A stretch of 64,000 bases of DNA from assembly GCA_039000515.1 (NCBI GenBank), contig JBCFYV010011135.1, positions 32,455,876-32,519,875 on the forward strand. The letters run 5' to 3'. Source of the DNA: Timema cristinae (taxonomy: Eukaryota; Arthropoda; Insecta; Phasmatodea; Timematidae). Below, one piece after another: positions 35,205-46,065 of this stretch. The position numbers were made by a program, and so were the translations under genes. The notes under the pieces are model-generated. The model was not told the DNA's origin. It did no database searches and worked only from the letters and a program-made list of their open reading frames with translations. How positions within the stretch are numbered: position 1 is the stretch's first letter; the number at the start of each line of letters is the position of its first letter.

Positions 35205-35488
35205 TGACCTGGTGGTCCTAGGGGGTAATGTGCCAGACTTATGTGTTGGGGGTCCGGGGTTCAATCCTCGGTCCCGGCACAGATTTATCTGATTACCAAA
35301 CCCTTCCTTTACCTCTGACAAGACATCTTGTGAATGTGTGGAATACCAGGCCTCCACCGTGGTTCGGATCTCACGTTAAACTGTAGGTCCTCCATTTCAT
35401 CTCACAATCACCCTACCATTACACATTAGCGTAAGTGCGTATAACCCGAACGGGTTGTAAGATGATGATAATAATAATAATAATAATC
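35205..35488 (+). mobile_element. type-2 SINE
   Basis: Complete head GTGACCTGGTGGTCCTAG, box B GGGGTTCAATCC, body, shared tail and TAA repeats. It sits between the divergent tetraspanin and ARFRP1 starts. Confidence 0.87.
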
Positions 35489-36739
35489 CTGACTTTCAAG
35501 CTGTGTATTGTAAGACTGTTATTAACAGACGTTGTAGGTCTCTTGGGACACAATTCGTTTGTGGCCTTCCCCCCCCCCCCCAGTTATCTTTCTTCCATTT
35601 CTCCTCCAAAATCAATATTTTATCACAGTATTTACTGATGCTAATCGTGTAAGAGGAAAGATCGCTCGAAAAGTTATAAAAATTAACTCAACAATATGGT
35701 GAGAGGCGTTTCAGGGCTTTCTATATTCGACCTCAAGAGAAAATAATCAATTTCAAACATAAATTATTTATTAATAGGCACTAAAAGGTAAATACATGTA
35801 ATAATTTATTATAGAAGTCGTGTTTATAAACAGTTAAGGGTTGATTCACCCCCCCCCCCCTCCAACCCTTGGTTTGATTTTCTTCCCCAACGAAATTGAT
35901 TTGTATAGAGTTAAAAAGAACAACTGTTCCAAGTTTGAATTAAATCGGTTAATGAGTTCAAATGTTATTGTGAGACATATCGACCAGTGACGGACAAATG
36001 CAAATCGGTGGAGTTAAGACTGAGAACTTGTTTCACTCGTTCAATAAATAATACCACGTGATAATGTGTTTTTTTATTGATTTTTGTGCTTTTGACCATA
36101 TTTGATAGATTGCCTATACAGGAAGCGTGGGGGAAAAAAAAAATATTTCCACCCAAACTTTGTTTTTTTCCCTTTGTCCAAGGCCGTAGCCAGCCAATAA
36201 TTTCAGAGGGAAAAGGGGGGGGGGTTGGTGGGCACATCCCCTAATTGGCGGATGATAGAAAAAAAAATTCTAAATATTAAACACTCTAGAAGCTATCTGA
36301 AGTTATTTTTATGGTAGAAAAAAAAAAGCCCCCAAATTTGTACTTGTGCCTTAATTTTGGTGTTATTTGAACCATAAATAAAGCTTTAAATATTTTTTTA
36401 ATTAAATTTAGGAGGGGGTTTGAAACCCCTCTTGACTACGGTCTTGCATTTGTCACCTTAGCAATCGCGATGCCCCCTAAATCATCCCTAAATCATGGGG
36501 GCTTATGTGGCAGTTAAGTTTGCGCCCCTTTAAAAGTGACACGCTGGTGTCTCGGATTTTAACTAGAAACTTTAACTATCTCCATACATTGTATATTGCC
36601 GACTTGAAGTAGTGTTTATGATATAGACTGGATACCAAACCATAGGTGGTGGAACCAGGGTTGAGGGTAGGCATTGTTTCCCACTGGAATAAGTTTATCT
36701 CCCCCTCTCCCACCCCCACCACAGATACATTTCAAATCC
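35489..36739. other. intergenic stretch with a dispersed repeat
   Basis: No gene seen. 35640-35790 matches 38790-38970 (ATTAACTCAACAATATGGTG, TCTATATTCGACCTC, AGAGAAAATAAT), an unnamed repeat. C- and G-homopolymers lie near 35570, 35850 and 36220. Confidence 0.45.
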
Positions 36740-37100
36740 TCTGATATTATCGAATATGAATTTGAAAGATGATTTTAAATAAAACTCCAAATAATTTCTA
36801 GTTGCATTCAATTTTCAAAAATATCCAGGTGAGGATTTTTACAAATATCATCTAGAGACATACAATTTTTTTTCTATTATTGTTATATTGCAAATATCTT
36901 AGGTGGGGCATCCAAATTTCGAAAAATTTCAAAGGGAAGACCCTAAATAGAATTTTCTAAAGGAATTTAATTATTATTAGAATTCAGGGCGATTATTATT
37001 CAAAATAGCTTCTAGATGCATCCCAATTTTATTTTATTTTAATTTCTGGTAAGACTACTCTCAATAGCTTTTAGGGAAATCCAATCTTCAAACATTTCCC
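36740..37100 (+). repeat. diverged tandem repeats related to 21190-21690
   Basis: Imperfect units with TTCTAGTTGCATTCAATTTT-, CAAAAAT- and AAATATC-like pieces. Degenerate; period about 60-70 bp. Confidence 0.45.
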
Positions 37101-37494
37101 GAGATTTGTTAAGGTCAATATTGTTTGAAAATGTATTGTATAGAGATGTGGAAAACGTTTCAAATCGATATTTTTCTTTCGATATCAGTACTTTTTCTAC
37201 TTTTGTTTAGCAAGGTTAACAGCATGGTAAAATGCTATCAATTTTGGGCACAATAAAATATGTTTGTATTTAATAATAGGGTTTTCTCATGAAAATTGTA
37301 CTGTGGTTAAAAGACAAATGTTTGCTTGAATCGAAATGTACCGTTAAGCGAAGTGTTTAGATCGATGTAACCTGTTTGATTAATCGTAACGAAATGTTTG
37401 ATATAAACTAACTTATCGAATCGATCTTTGCTCTGTTGTCCTGTCATCTGTTTCTTGATAATTTGCTAAATGTAAACATCTATATATTTACGCA

Positions 37495-37587
37495 ATGTAT
37501 ACCTTAATGTGCGGTTTATATAAATATATGGTTCAAAAAGATGAATATTGTGTACTCATTCTCGGATTAGATAATGCCGGTAAAACT
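37495..37587 (+). CDS. ARFRP1: ARFRP1 exon 1
   Basis: ATG at 37495, 31 codons to [10 protein letters not shown], donor ACT/GTAAGT, phase 0. The P-loop ends at the splice junction. Confidence 0.96.
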
Positions 37588-40500
37588 GTAAGTTTTCGTT
37601 GAATATACTAATTTTGTATTCTTTTGAGTGAATTGAGGTTAATTCTACATCTGTGCCTATTTTATTTCATTCTGATTATCACCCAATTTAAGTGAATTAA
37701 TGGGATGATTTAATTTTTAACCTGATAGTTAGGCCAACTTACATTTCGATTATAAGACGAGGCTATATGTATTTTTGTCAGTTTATGAGTTTGAAACAAA
37801 TATACAACTTAACTATACTAAATAGAAATAAATATATAAGAAATACAATATATATTTATGGGTATAGTACCTTTTATATAGAGCATATGATTTTTTTATT
37901 AAAATATAGGAGCCTTATATTTATGAAGACGGGGAATTGATTGAAATTAATATATACAAAGTCAAAATCTTAATTGTGTATCGGCATACAATTAAAATAA
38001 AACTCTACCAAAATCACTCAAAAAGTAAATATTTATAAACGTGTTTTTTGATCTTTTGATTCATAAGTTATAAATGGTTTATTTGATCAGTATTACAATA
38101 GTCGAAATTCAAACTTATTTGTGTTTCGAGTGTTAGGTTAAGTAAACGAGGTAAAAACTGCAAAAGTAATTGTTGGTTTTAAAAAAATGACTATCTAGAT
38201 ATAAAGGCGTATTTCAAACTTTTTTTTCTATCAAAATGGTCGACTAATATCATGTTTCTTAGGTGAGTCATTTTTTTATAATTTCATAATAGATAAGCCC
38301 TACCTAAATATTATTTTCCAATGTACATATTATAAATTGATTCAATGTATTGATTTGTTTTAAAATTTAATCACAAATAATAATTGATGTATTTTTTTGT
38401 GAATGTTCAGTAATTGTTAGCTTTTATTTTTCGAACCGATGTAATCAATGTAAAAAAAAAAAGGCACTTTCCAAGGAAAACTCTAGTCTGGGGGGAGGAG
38501 GGGGAGGAAATAGAAAAATATAATTTGTAAAATTAGAAAAAATCAGGAGATTTTATCATAGAATCTAATCGCTTCGGTTGTTGGTTGGTCTAAGTCGTCA
38601 ACACTTGAAATAAACTGGAATGCCAATGACTGGGGAGATCTGGGTTCTAATACCGTTCAGTGTACCGATATTGTTTCCATATGCAAATGTGAGTACACTT
38701 AATTTAAATTCAACCTTCCTCATCTCTTTGACACATTAGAGAAGCGGCTCCCAACGGAGGGCACATTGCCCGGACGTTTGGGGGTATGTGAATATATTTG
38801 ATTAATGGCGGAAAGAGCTACCGATGCCAATCGTGCGAGAGAAAATATCGGTCAAAAGTTATAGAAAATTAACTCAACGATACGGTGAGGGGCATTGCGG
38901 GGTTTTCTTCTATATTCGACCTCCAAGAGAAAATAATTTCAATTTTAAATATATTTTTTATAATTATTAATAAGCTTATTGTAACTTTTGTTTTTCGAAT
39001 GTAGAAATATCCGCACTCCATATTCAGCTTACTATCCTATTACTAGCCCTTTTTATTTTCAGTTGCAACAAATAAATTAGAAATAACTACCAATGTAGTA
39101 ATTAAACATTTTGCTAAAAAATTAAGGGAACAATTTATGGAGAATGGGCTGCCAAGGGGTATTCGAGCAAAAAAAAAGGTTTGAAACCACTGCGTTAGAG
39201 TAATTAGTAGATTTGAGTATAAATTATCTGGAACAGTTAGTAAGATGCGTTGACAAAAAAATAAATAATAATAATAATAATAATAAGGGACACGGGTATA
39301 TATACAGGGTGTTTTACTCGCTCTTGGTCCCTGAGGACTTCTTGTACAGCAATAACGTCCATTAGTTTAAAGCTACAAGGGAATCTTAGGGGCCGGGAGT
39401 GAGCGAGACACCCTGTATAATAGAAGTTTTGTTGCATACACGCCGCTATGGGAAGAGTTGGCAACACCGTCGTTACAGGACCAGTAGTTGCGCCGAGGCT
39501 CTGCATCTTTAGTCGTGTAATACCCTCTTGCGTCTGCACAGACTTACTTGGAAGCGGCGAAAACCAAGTTCACCAGGAACTACAAAGGGATGAACCCGAG
39601 CAAGATAACGACCACCGTGGGTCTGAACATCGGCAAGATAGACATCGCGGGTATCCGGCTCAACTTCTGGGACCTCGGCGGTCAGGAGGAGCTACAATCT
39701 CTGTGGGATAAGGTGAGTCATTTGCTCTGGGCCCCGCCTGGGGTTGACGGTACAAACCAACACTTAACGCAGTGGCGGCTTGTGGCGTACCAAGTAGGTG
39801 ACTGGGGTGGGGTGCGAGAGATGGACCCAAACTTAAAAGAGATAGGAGCTATAGGTGGGACGCTCGAATCCTCTGAATCCCATGTTATTTGAGAGATTAT
39901 AGAGATTCGTAAACATCTCATAAAAGTATCTTGAATACAATTATGAAGACCTTGGACTTGATAGAATTATTACGAAGATCTTGACTTGATATAACAATTT
40001 TAAACAAAAGGTAAAAGGAGTTGTTGGTAGAGTAACAAAATAAAAAAAATTGTATAAATTTAATTAACTTACATAAAAAGTGTTATCATTTATGTTTATT
40101 TCATATGAGAGTTGTAAAACTATTCGGGAATAACCACGTTCAGTAGACCCAACTGGTATTCAAACCTCGGTTTCTCATTCATCGTTCGGCCAGTGAAGTG
40201 GGTTAAACGTTCAATATCGTAATGAAATAATACGTATTCTTCTTCTTTTTTTCTCCCCAGTATTATGCCGAGTCACATGCACTGATATATATAGTGGACT
40301 CTTCTGACAGAGATCGGATTCCGGACTCTAAAGAAGCTTTTGGTAAGTTGTATGCCCAGTACTAAGATGTATGTTATGATACACTCATGAGCGTGCGCTG
40401 GTGGGAGTGCCAGTTGGAAGACGACGGTGCTTGAATCATGATTCTACATCTTGTTTGTGTGGAATGCCAGGTCGCCACCGTGGTTCGGATTCCAAGTTAA

Positions 40501-43500
40501 ACTGTAGGTCCTTCATTTCATCTCACAATCACCCGAGATGTGTAATGACACATTACACATTACCCGAACGGGTAGTAAGACGCGGTGCTAATAATAATAA
40601 TAATAATAATAATACATCTTTTTCCTTAAGTTAAGTGAACCTTAATGCCGGGATCATGATCAATTTAACTTTAACTTAACATAACGTTCACTAAAAGTTA
40701 ACTTAACTTAAGAAAACAGATGTGTGATCACAATTCATATAACTTAACGTAACAACTTGAGTATGATCTGTGATTTGTACTATTTTAAAGTGATGATCTG
40801 TGAATATTTACAGTTTTCTATCGATATAATAAATATATATTACAAAACATTTTTGATAAATTTAGCTTTCCTATTTTAGTTTAATTATTTTGTTTCAATG
40901 TCTGATAACTAAAACTTACGCTAAAGAGTAAACATTGATCTCAAAACCAACAAATGAATTACTAAATATCCCAGTAGACGTCGCTAGCATAATGATTGGC
41001 TGGCTAGATCACGTGATATCCTAAATGTAACGTTCCCAGGACATATCTTACGTTATGTTAACTGCATCATGAGGGATTCCATTTAAACACACGAGGAGAT
41101 CCTTTACGTTAAGTTACGTTAAGTTGTTTGTGATCCCAGCATCACGTGATGTGTATCTTTTTATCGTATGCCATTACTGACCAGAAGGGACATGACATCC
41201 TGTTCAGTCGCCTCTGTGTAGACTATTAGCCACTATGGTGATACAGAGCGTTGCCTGGGGTACACCTTTGGAGGTTGTCTACACGTATCGGCAATGAGAT
41301 GATGTTGTGGTAGTGAATATGAAGTTGTGGAGCTGGGCTAAGTCTTAAACCTACTTTAAGCTTAATTTAACAACTACCCGCCTCGGTAGCGTAGTTGGCT
41401 AACGCGCTAGTTGTGTTGAGCTCGACCGCTGAGGACGGGGAGATCGAGGTTTGAATCTCGGTCGGGTGAACTGGGGTGGTTTTTCCTAAATGGTTTTCCA
41501 CTCTCCCTCCACATAAATGCGGGTTCACTACCTCTAATTCAACCTTCCCAATTTCTAATCCATTAGCGTAATTAGTACTTAAAGCGTATAACCCGAACGG
41601 GTAGTAAGACGCGGTGCTAAATATATTTTATTATTATTATTATTATTATTATTAATTTAACAACCCCTGGCGACCATTGGTATAATTCCTCCCGAGAGAA
41701 AATACACAAGGTACCAGCCGGGAATCGAGCCCGGGACCCTAGGTTTGTATCCAGGTCCATTGACCACTACACCATGAGGCTGGATTACATGATACCAATA
41801 GTTGTTGAATATCTTGTCGAGAATGTCTTGAAATTTAATTACAACTTTTTTTTTTTTCTTAATTTAAAAAGTTTTGTCATCTAATGTCGCTATGCTCATG
41901 ACAGATATTCAACAATTGTTGATATCAACATGTGAAGAAAATTAAACTCTTTGTTTCTACTCGAGAAATATTTGATTTATTTTGTTCTAAAAAATCTTTT
42001 GTTATAAAAACTGAAAAATCACTCATATTTTCTCACGCTCTCTCTGCTCTCACTTTAAGCGGTCGCTTTCGCAATGGACTGCAAATGATGGGGAGATCAT
42101 GGTTTGAATCCCGGTCGGGTGTACTGAAGGTGGTTTCCTCACACACTCACCATGAAAATATGGGTACATTTCCTTTGTATTAAACCATCTTCTTCCTTTA
42201 ACATATAAGTGTAATTAATATTTCATCATACAACCCGAACAAGTAGAAAAAAGAACTTTAAAGATGTCTGTCCAATGTTCCACCTTTTTATTTTTCAGAC
42301 AAGATGATATCCAGCGAGAGTCTGATCGGTGTACCCCTGTTGGTGTTGGCGAACAAGCAGGACCTAGTAGACTGTATGGGCGTCCGAGATGTGAAGCCGA
42401 TCTTCAACAAGAGCGCCCATTTGATCGGACGAAGAGACTGTATGGTCATGCCTGTATCGGCTCTCACTGGGTCAGTGGTTTTATTTCGGGGGGGGGGGGG
42501 GGGGGGGGGGTAAGGAGCTAGTCCTTTCTTCTAAGCTCTTTAGATTCTTGAGATCATCTATATCAGGGGTTTCCAAATGGCGGCTCGCAAATGCTATTTT
42601 TATGCCGCCCATAAAGTTTCTTGGAAAAGTAATATCATCATCATCATCATGAAGTGCTTCCAGCCACTGGCCGGGTCTGTTTGGAACATGAGCCTCTCTA
42701 CCACCTCCTCTCTTCCCTCCACCTTGGCCCAGTCCTCTCCTCCACACTCCTCCTTACTCCCTTCAGTCCTCCCTCCACCTCCATATCCAACATCCTCCTG
42801 GACTTCTTTTCCTCCTCCATTCTCCTCACCGTACCACCTTAGTCGTGTCTTCTCTATCCTGTCCTGGACTGGTTCTTCCTCTACTATTCCTCTTCTTCTC
42901 TCATTTCTCCTCCTGTCCTGGACTGGTTCTTCCTCTACTATTCCTCTTCCTCTCTCATTTCTCCTGTCCTGGACTGGTTCTTCCTCTAATATTCCTCTTC
43001 TTCTCTCATTTCTCCTCCTATCCTGAACTGGTTCTTCCTCTAGTATTCCTCTTACTCTCTCATTTCTCCTCCTGTCCTGGACTAGTTCTTCCTCTAATAT
43101 TCCTCTTCTTCTCTCATTTCTCCTCCTGTCCTGGACTGGTTCTTCCTCTACTATTCCTCTTCCTCTCTCATTTCTCTATCCTGTCCTGGACTGGTTCTTC
43201 CTCTAATATTCCTCTTCCTCTCTCATTTCTCCTCCTATCCTGAACTGGTTCTTCCTCTACTATTCCTCTTACTCTCTCATTTCTCTCTGTCCTGGACTAG
43301 TTCTTCCTCTAATATTCCTCTTCTTCTCTCATTTCTCCTCCTGTCCTGGACTGGTTCTTCCTCTACTATTCCTCTTCCTCTCTCATTTCTCTATCCTGTC
43401 CTGGACTGGTTCTTCCTCTAATATTCCTCTTCTTCTCTCATTTCTCCTCCTGTCCTGGACTGGTTCTTCCTCTACTATTCTCTTTCCTCTTCATTTTCTC

Positions 43501-44611
43501 CTTCCTGTCCTGGACTGGTTCTTCCTTAATATTCCTCTTCTCTCTACTCTCTATTTTCTCCTCCTTCTAACGTTCTCTCTTACTCTCTCATTCCTCTGTC
43601 CTGGACTGGTTCTTCTCTACTATTCCTCTTCTCTCTCATTTCATCTGTCCTGGACTGGTTCTTCCTCTACTATTCCTCTTCCTCTCTCATTTCTCTATCC
43701 TGTCCTGGACTGGTTCTTCCTCTAATATTCCTCTTCCTCTCTCATTTCTCCTCCTGTCCTGGACTGGTTCTTCCTCTACTATTCCTCTTCCTCTCATTTT
43801 CTACCTCTGTCTGGGAACTGTTTGTCACTACTTTACTGTCCGTTCACCGTCTGTTCGGGTATCTCATTTCTCTATCCTTCATTCTGATTCTAACCTGTTC
43901 CTTCATTATCCACGTTTCTACAGCGTACATCAATATTGAAGGGTATTAAGCAAAAAAGTAATTATATTTATTATTATTATTATTATTAGCACGCGTCTTA
44001 CTACCGTTCGGGTTATACGTACTTACGCTTATGTGTAATGGTAGGGTGATTGTGAGATGAAATGGAGGACCTACAGTTTAACGTGGATCCGAACACGGTG
44101 GAGGCCTGGATTCCTCACATTCACAAGATGTCTTGTCAGAGGGGAAGGAAGGGTTTGGTAATCAGATAAATCTGTGCCGGGTTAAAGCTCCAGATGTTTA
44201 TTTATTAATAAATTTAATTGCGATCTATTTTTATAGTAAAGTTTGTAACAGTGAGACTCCTATATCTTACACTCTTAGTCGATTATATTGCGTCCTGCCA
44301 CCAGACTCGTGGATTGAATTGTGTAATTAAATCAATGTTGTGTCTGTCTGTAGTGTGTTTTTTTTTTTATCTAACTTCCGAATAAGTTAAAAATCTAAGA
44401 CTTCAAACACTGATTTTATTAAGTGTTTCTCGTTAGCTTGGTCTAATGTGCTACTCTCACAGTATACCATACTATATATTATGGGAAGATCGAGGTTCTA
44501 ATTTAGATCGGTTATACTGAGGGTGATTTTTATAAACTCCCTCCACACAAATGTGGGTACACTTTCTATAAATATAACCTGAATAGATAGTCCAACATCA
44601 ACATTGTACTA

Positions 44612-44642
<31 letters not shown>

Positions 44643-44820
44643 ATATGTAGAGAGAGAGAGAGAGAGAGAGAGAGAGGTTTTGAAAGTCAAAAGTACCTCC
44701 TCGGCAATTATATTTTTGTTTGTTTCCAGCGATGGTATTGACGAAGGTATACATTGGCTGGTGGACTGCATCAAGCGAAACAATGAAGTGAGGCTTCCGA
44801 GGAATCAGGACGAGACGTAA
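37495..44820 (+). CDS. ARFRP1: ADP-ribosylation factor-related protein 1 (Golgi small GTPase)
   Basis: Small GTPase of the ARF/ARL superfamily that acts at the trans-Golgi, recruiting ARL1 and golgins and supporting endosome-to-Golgi and secretory traffic. Exons 37495-37587, 39542-39712, 40261-40342, 42299-42470 and 44730-44820 join in phases 0, 0, 1, 2 to give 202 aa, against about 201 in vertebrates. The start [19 protein letters not shown] lacks the ARF myristoylation glycine, as expected for this member, whose acetylated N-terminus binds SYS1. Motifs: P-loop GLDNAGKT spanning the exon 1/2 junction, switch [25 protein letters not shown] and SALTG. No frame damage. Neighbours: head-to-head with the tetraspanin start 2.6 kb away. 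No obvious nearby poly(A) signal; AATAAA at 46391 lies beyond a repeat array. Confidence 0.97.
37588..38565. other. ARFRP1 intron 1, 5' part
   Basis: AT-rich intron sequence; nothing further recognised. Confidence 0.4.
38566..38750 (+). mobile_element. type-1 SINE, diverged
   Basis: Head with GCTTCGGTTGTTGGTTGG, box B-like CTGGGTTCTAATACCG, body AAATTCAACCTTCCTCATC. A tail-like piece (ACAGTTAGTAAGATGCG) appears at 39234-39250, suggesting the element was split by a later insertion. Confidence 0.6.
38790..38970 (+). repeat. second copy of the 35640-35790 repeat
   Basis: Shares AAGTTATAGAAAATTAACTC, TCTATATTCGACCTCC and AGAGAAAATAATTTCA with the copy 3.1 kb to the left. Family unknown. Confidence 0.6.
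39301..39419. mobile_element. 119-bp TIR mini-element
   Basis: The ends TATACAGGGTGTTTTACTCG and GAGCGAGACACCCTGTATA are inverted. The TA-rich flanks fit a TA target, as in Tc1/mariner-like elements. It lies 120 bp before ARFRP1 exon 2. No coding capacity. Confidence 0.75.
39542..39712 (+). CDS. ARFRP1: ARFRP1 exon 2
   Basis: Acceptor CTGCACAG, 57 codons [17 protein letters not shown] ... [15 protein letters not shown], donor AAG/GTGAGT. Holds switch I and switch II. Confidence 0.97.
40261..40342 (+). CDS. ARFRP1: ARFRP1 exon 3
   Basis: Acceptor [28 protein letters not shown] to EAF, donor TTTG/GTAAGT, ending in phase 1. Confidence 0.96.
40440..40613 (+). mobile_element. type-2 SINE, 3' half, rearranged tail
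   Basis: Begins at GGAATGCCAGGTCGCCACCG and ends with the shared tail and TAA repeats. The stretch before the tail is an altered palindrome (GTGTAATGACACATTACACA). Confidence 0.75.
40645..41142. mobile_element. TIR element with TTAACTTAACGT-rich ends
   Basis: The left end ATGCCGGGATCATGATCAA and the right end TTGTTTGTGATCCCAGCAT are imperfect inverted repeats, continued inward by TTAACTTAAC / GTTAAGTTACGTTAAG. No coding capacity. Confidence 0.6.
41376..41655 (+). mobile_element. type-1 SINE, full length
   Basis: The reference copy in this window: head CCGCCTCGGTAGCGTAGTTG (box A), box B GAGGTTTGAATCTCGG, body AAATGGTTTTCCACTCTCC, tail ACCCGAACGGGTAGTAAG, then ATT repeats. Confidence 0.87.
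41695..41785 (-). mobile_element. type-4 tRNA-like element
   Basis: Minus strand: CCTCATGGTGTAGTGGTCAA (box A) and GGGCTCGATTCCCGGC (box B). The expected acceptor stem does not pair, so it is read as a tRNA-derived repeat rather than a tRNA gene. Confidence 0.55.
41786..41933. mobile_element. TIR mini-element, sister of 54008-54130
   Basis: The ends GATACCAATAGTTGTTGAAT and ATTCAACAATTGTTGATATC are inverted, with TGTCGAG / TCATGACA inside. A second copy is in a Miro intron. Confidence 0.7.
42060..42260 (+). mobile_element. type-1 SINE, diverged
   Basis: Box B ATGGTTTGAATCCCGGTCGG, GTACTGAAGGTGGTTTCCTC, and the tail ACCCGAACAAGTAGAAAA. It ends about 40 bp from ARFRP1 exon 4. Confidence 0.7.
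42299..42470 (+). CDS. ARFRP1: ARFRP1 exon 4
   Basis: Acceptor TTTTTCAG. With the preceding G it reads [20 protein letters not shown], then QDLVD and MPVSALTG, donor GG/GTCAGT in phase 2. Contains NKQD and the SAL guanine-binding motifs. Confidence 0.96.
42488..42510. repeat. G homopolymer tract
   Basis: More than 20 consecutive G bases, 18 bp inside ARFRP1 intron 4. Exact length is unreliable in most assemblies. Confidence 0.8.
42637..43850 (-). mobile_element. non-LTR 3'-end fragment expanded to a 53-bp minisatellite
   Basis: Begins with CATCATCATCATGAAG and GCTTCCAGCCACTGGCCGGG, the antisense 3' end seen in other copies (GAT-repeat tail). It then expands into C/T-rich units (TCCTGGACTGGTTCTTCCTC, TACTATTCCTCTTCCTCTC) from about 42850 to 43800. 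Confidence 0.75.
43963..44180 (-). mobile_element. type-2 SINE, head missing
   Basis: Shared tail and body present, ending at the body/head boundary (TCTGTGCCGGG on plus) with several small deletions. Confidence 0.8.
44440..44600 (+). mobile_element. type-1 SINE, diverged
   Basis: GGTCTAATGTGCTACTCTCA (box A side), GAGGTTCTAATTTAGATCGG (box B side), AAATGTGGGTACACTTTC body; the tail is reduced to AACCTGAATAGATAG. Confidence 0.65.
44609..44676. repeat. (TA)n and (GA)n microsatellites
   Basis: A TA tract followed by a GA tract, about 55 bp before the ARFRP1 exon 5 acceptor. Confidence 0.9.
44730..44820 (+). CDS. ARFRP1: ARFRP1 exon 5 and stop
   Basis: Acceptor GTTTCCAG, then (G)[19 protein letters not shown] and [14 protein letters not shown]. 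Completes the C-terminal helix. Confidence 0.96.
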
Positions 44821-44984
44821 CGTCTCTGGGTTTCTTCCGGCAGGAGGGACGAGACATGCCCTCTATTGACGCTCGACGGGAACTGTGTGGATTTGTTCTG
44901 TTAAGAAGTGCAAATGGATCTCTCTAAGACCCAAGTTGATCGAAAACGTATCATCCTCCTTTGTTTACAGTGTTTCTCAAACAC

Positions 44985-46065
44985 CATCATCAACTGTTTC
45001 CAGCCTGCGGCCGGGTTTGTTTAGCAAAATGCCTCCATATTCCTCTATCCTTCCACCATTCTTCTTCCTTTGATTTAATCCATTCTTCTCCTCTCACTTG
45101 AACACTTTGTTATCTGCTCCTTCCATCTCTTTCTTGGCCTCCCTTGGGATCTTTTTCCTACATACTTTATTTCCAACATTTTCTTTGGCATCCTCTCTCT
45201 ATCCATCCTCATTACATGTCCATACCATCTCAGTCTTGCTTCCTCTACTATCTCATGTACTCCAACATCCTCATTACATGTCCATACCATCTCAGTCTTG
45301 CTTCCTCTACTATCTCATGTACTCCAACATCCTCATTACATGTCCATACCATCTCAGTCTTGCTTCCTCTACTATCTCATGTACTCCAACATCCTCATTA
45401 CATGTCCATACCATCTCAGTCTTGCTTCCTCTACTATCTCATGTACTCCAACATCCTCATTACATGTCCATACCATCTCAGTCTTGCTTCCTCTACTATC
45501 TCATGTACTCCAACAACCTCATTACATGTCCATACCATCTCAGTCTTGCTTCCTCTACTATCTCATGTACTCCAACATCCTCATTACTTGTCCATACCAT
45601 CTCTGTCTTGCTTCCTCTACTATCTCATGTACTCCAACAACCTCATTACATGTCCATACCATCTCAGTCTTGCTTCCTCTACTATCTCATATACTCCAAC
45701 ATCCTCATTACATGTCCATACCATCTCAGTCTTGCTTCCTCTACTATCTCATATACTCACATCCTCATTACATGTCCATACCATCTCAGTCTGCTTCCTT
45801 ACTATCTCATGTACTCCAACATCTCATTACGTGTCCATACCATCTCAGTCTTGCTTCCTCTACTATCTCATGTACTCCAACATCCTCATTACATGCCCAT
45901 ACCATCTCAGTCTTGCTTCCTCTACTATCTCATGTACTCCCTGTAATCCTACTCTTTCTCGGATAACTTCATTCCTAATCCTATTTCTCCTCGTGACAGA
46001 TAACATGCTCCTCACAAACTTCATTCCTCGAACAATTTTTCAAATAAGCGACGCCTGATAAATTT
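44985..46065 (-). mobile_element. non-LTR C-terminal fragment with a 66-bp expanded segment
   Basis: Minus-strand frame at 45075-45290 gives EEARLRWYGHVMRMDRERM, then GKRSQGRPRKRWKEQI, the C-terminal WxGHxxRM ... GRPxKRW block of non-LTR ORF2. The sequence encoding VWTCNEDVGVHEIVEEARL is tandemly repeated at 45210-45945 (unit about 66 bp, on plus TACTCCAACATCCTCATTAC). Outside the array, 45950-46060 continues as unexpanded element. The 3' end CATCATCAACTGTTTCCAGC is at 44985. Confidence 0.85.

Noticed and set aside
41695..41785. tRNA gene
   Set aside because: Good box A and box B, but the acceptor stem does not pair and similar sequence occurs as a dispersed repeat.
42577..43243. Leu/Ser/Phe-rich frames of about 130-150 codons
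   Set aside because: C/T-rich minisatellite expanded from a non-LTR fragment.
45098..46058. Overlapping long open frames (over 200 codons in three frames)
   Set aside because: They are translations of a 66-bp tandem repeat derived antisense from a non-LTR coding end; openness in all frames follows from a period that is a multiple of three.
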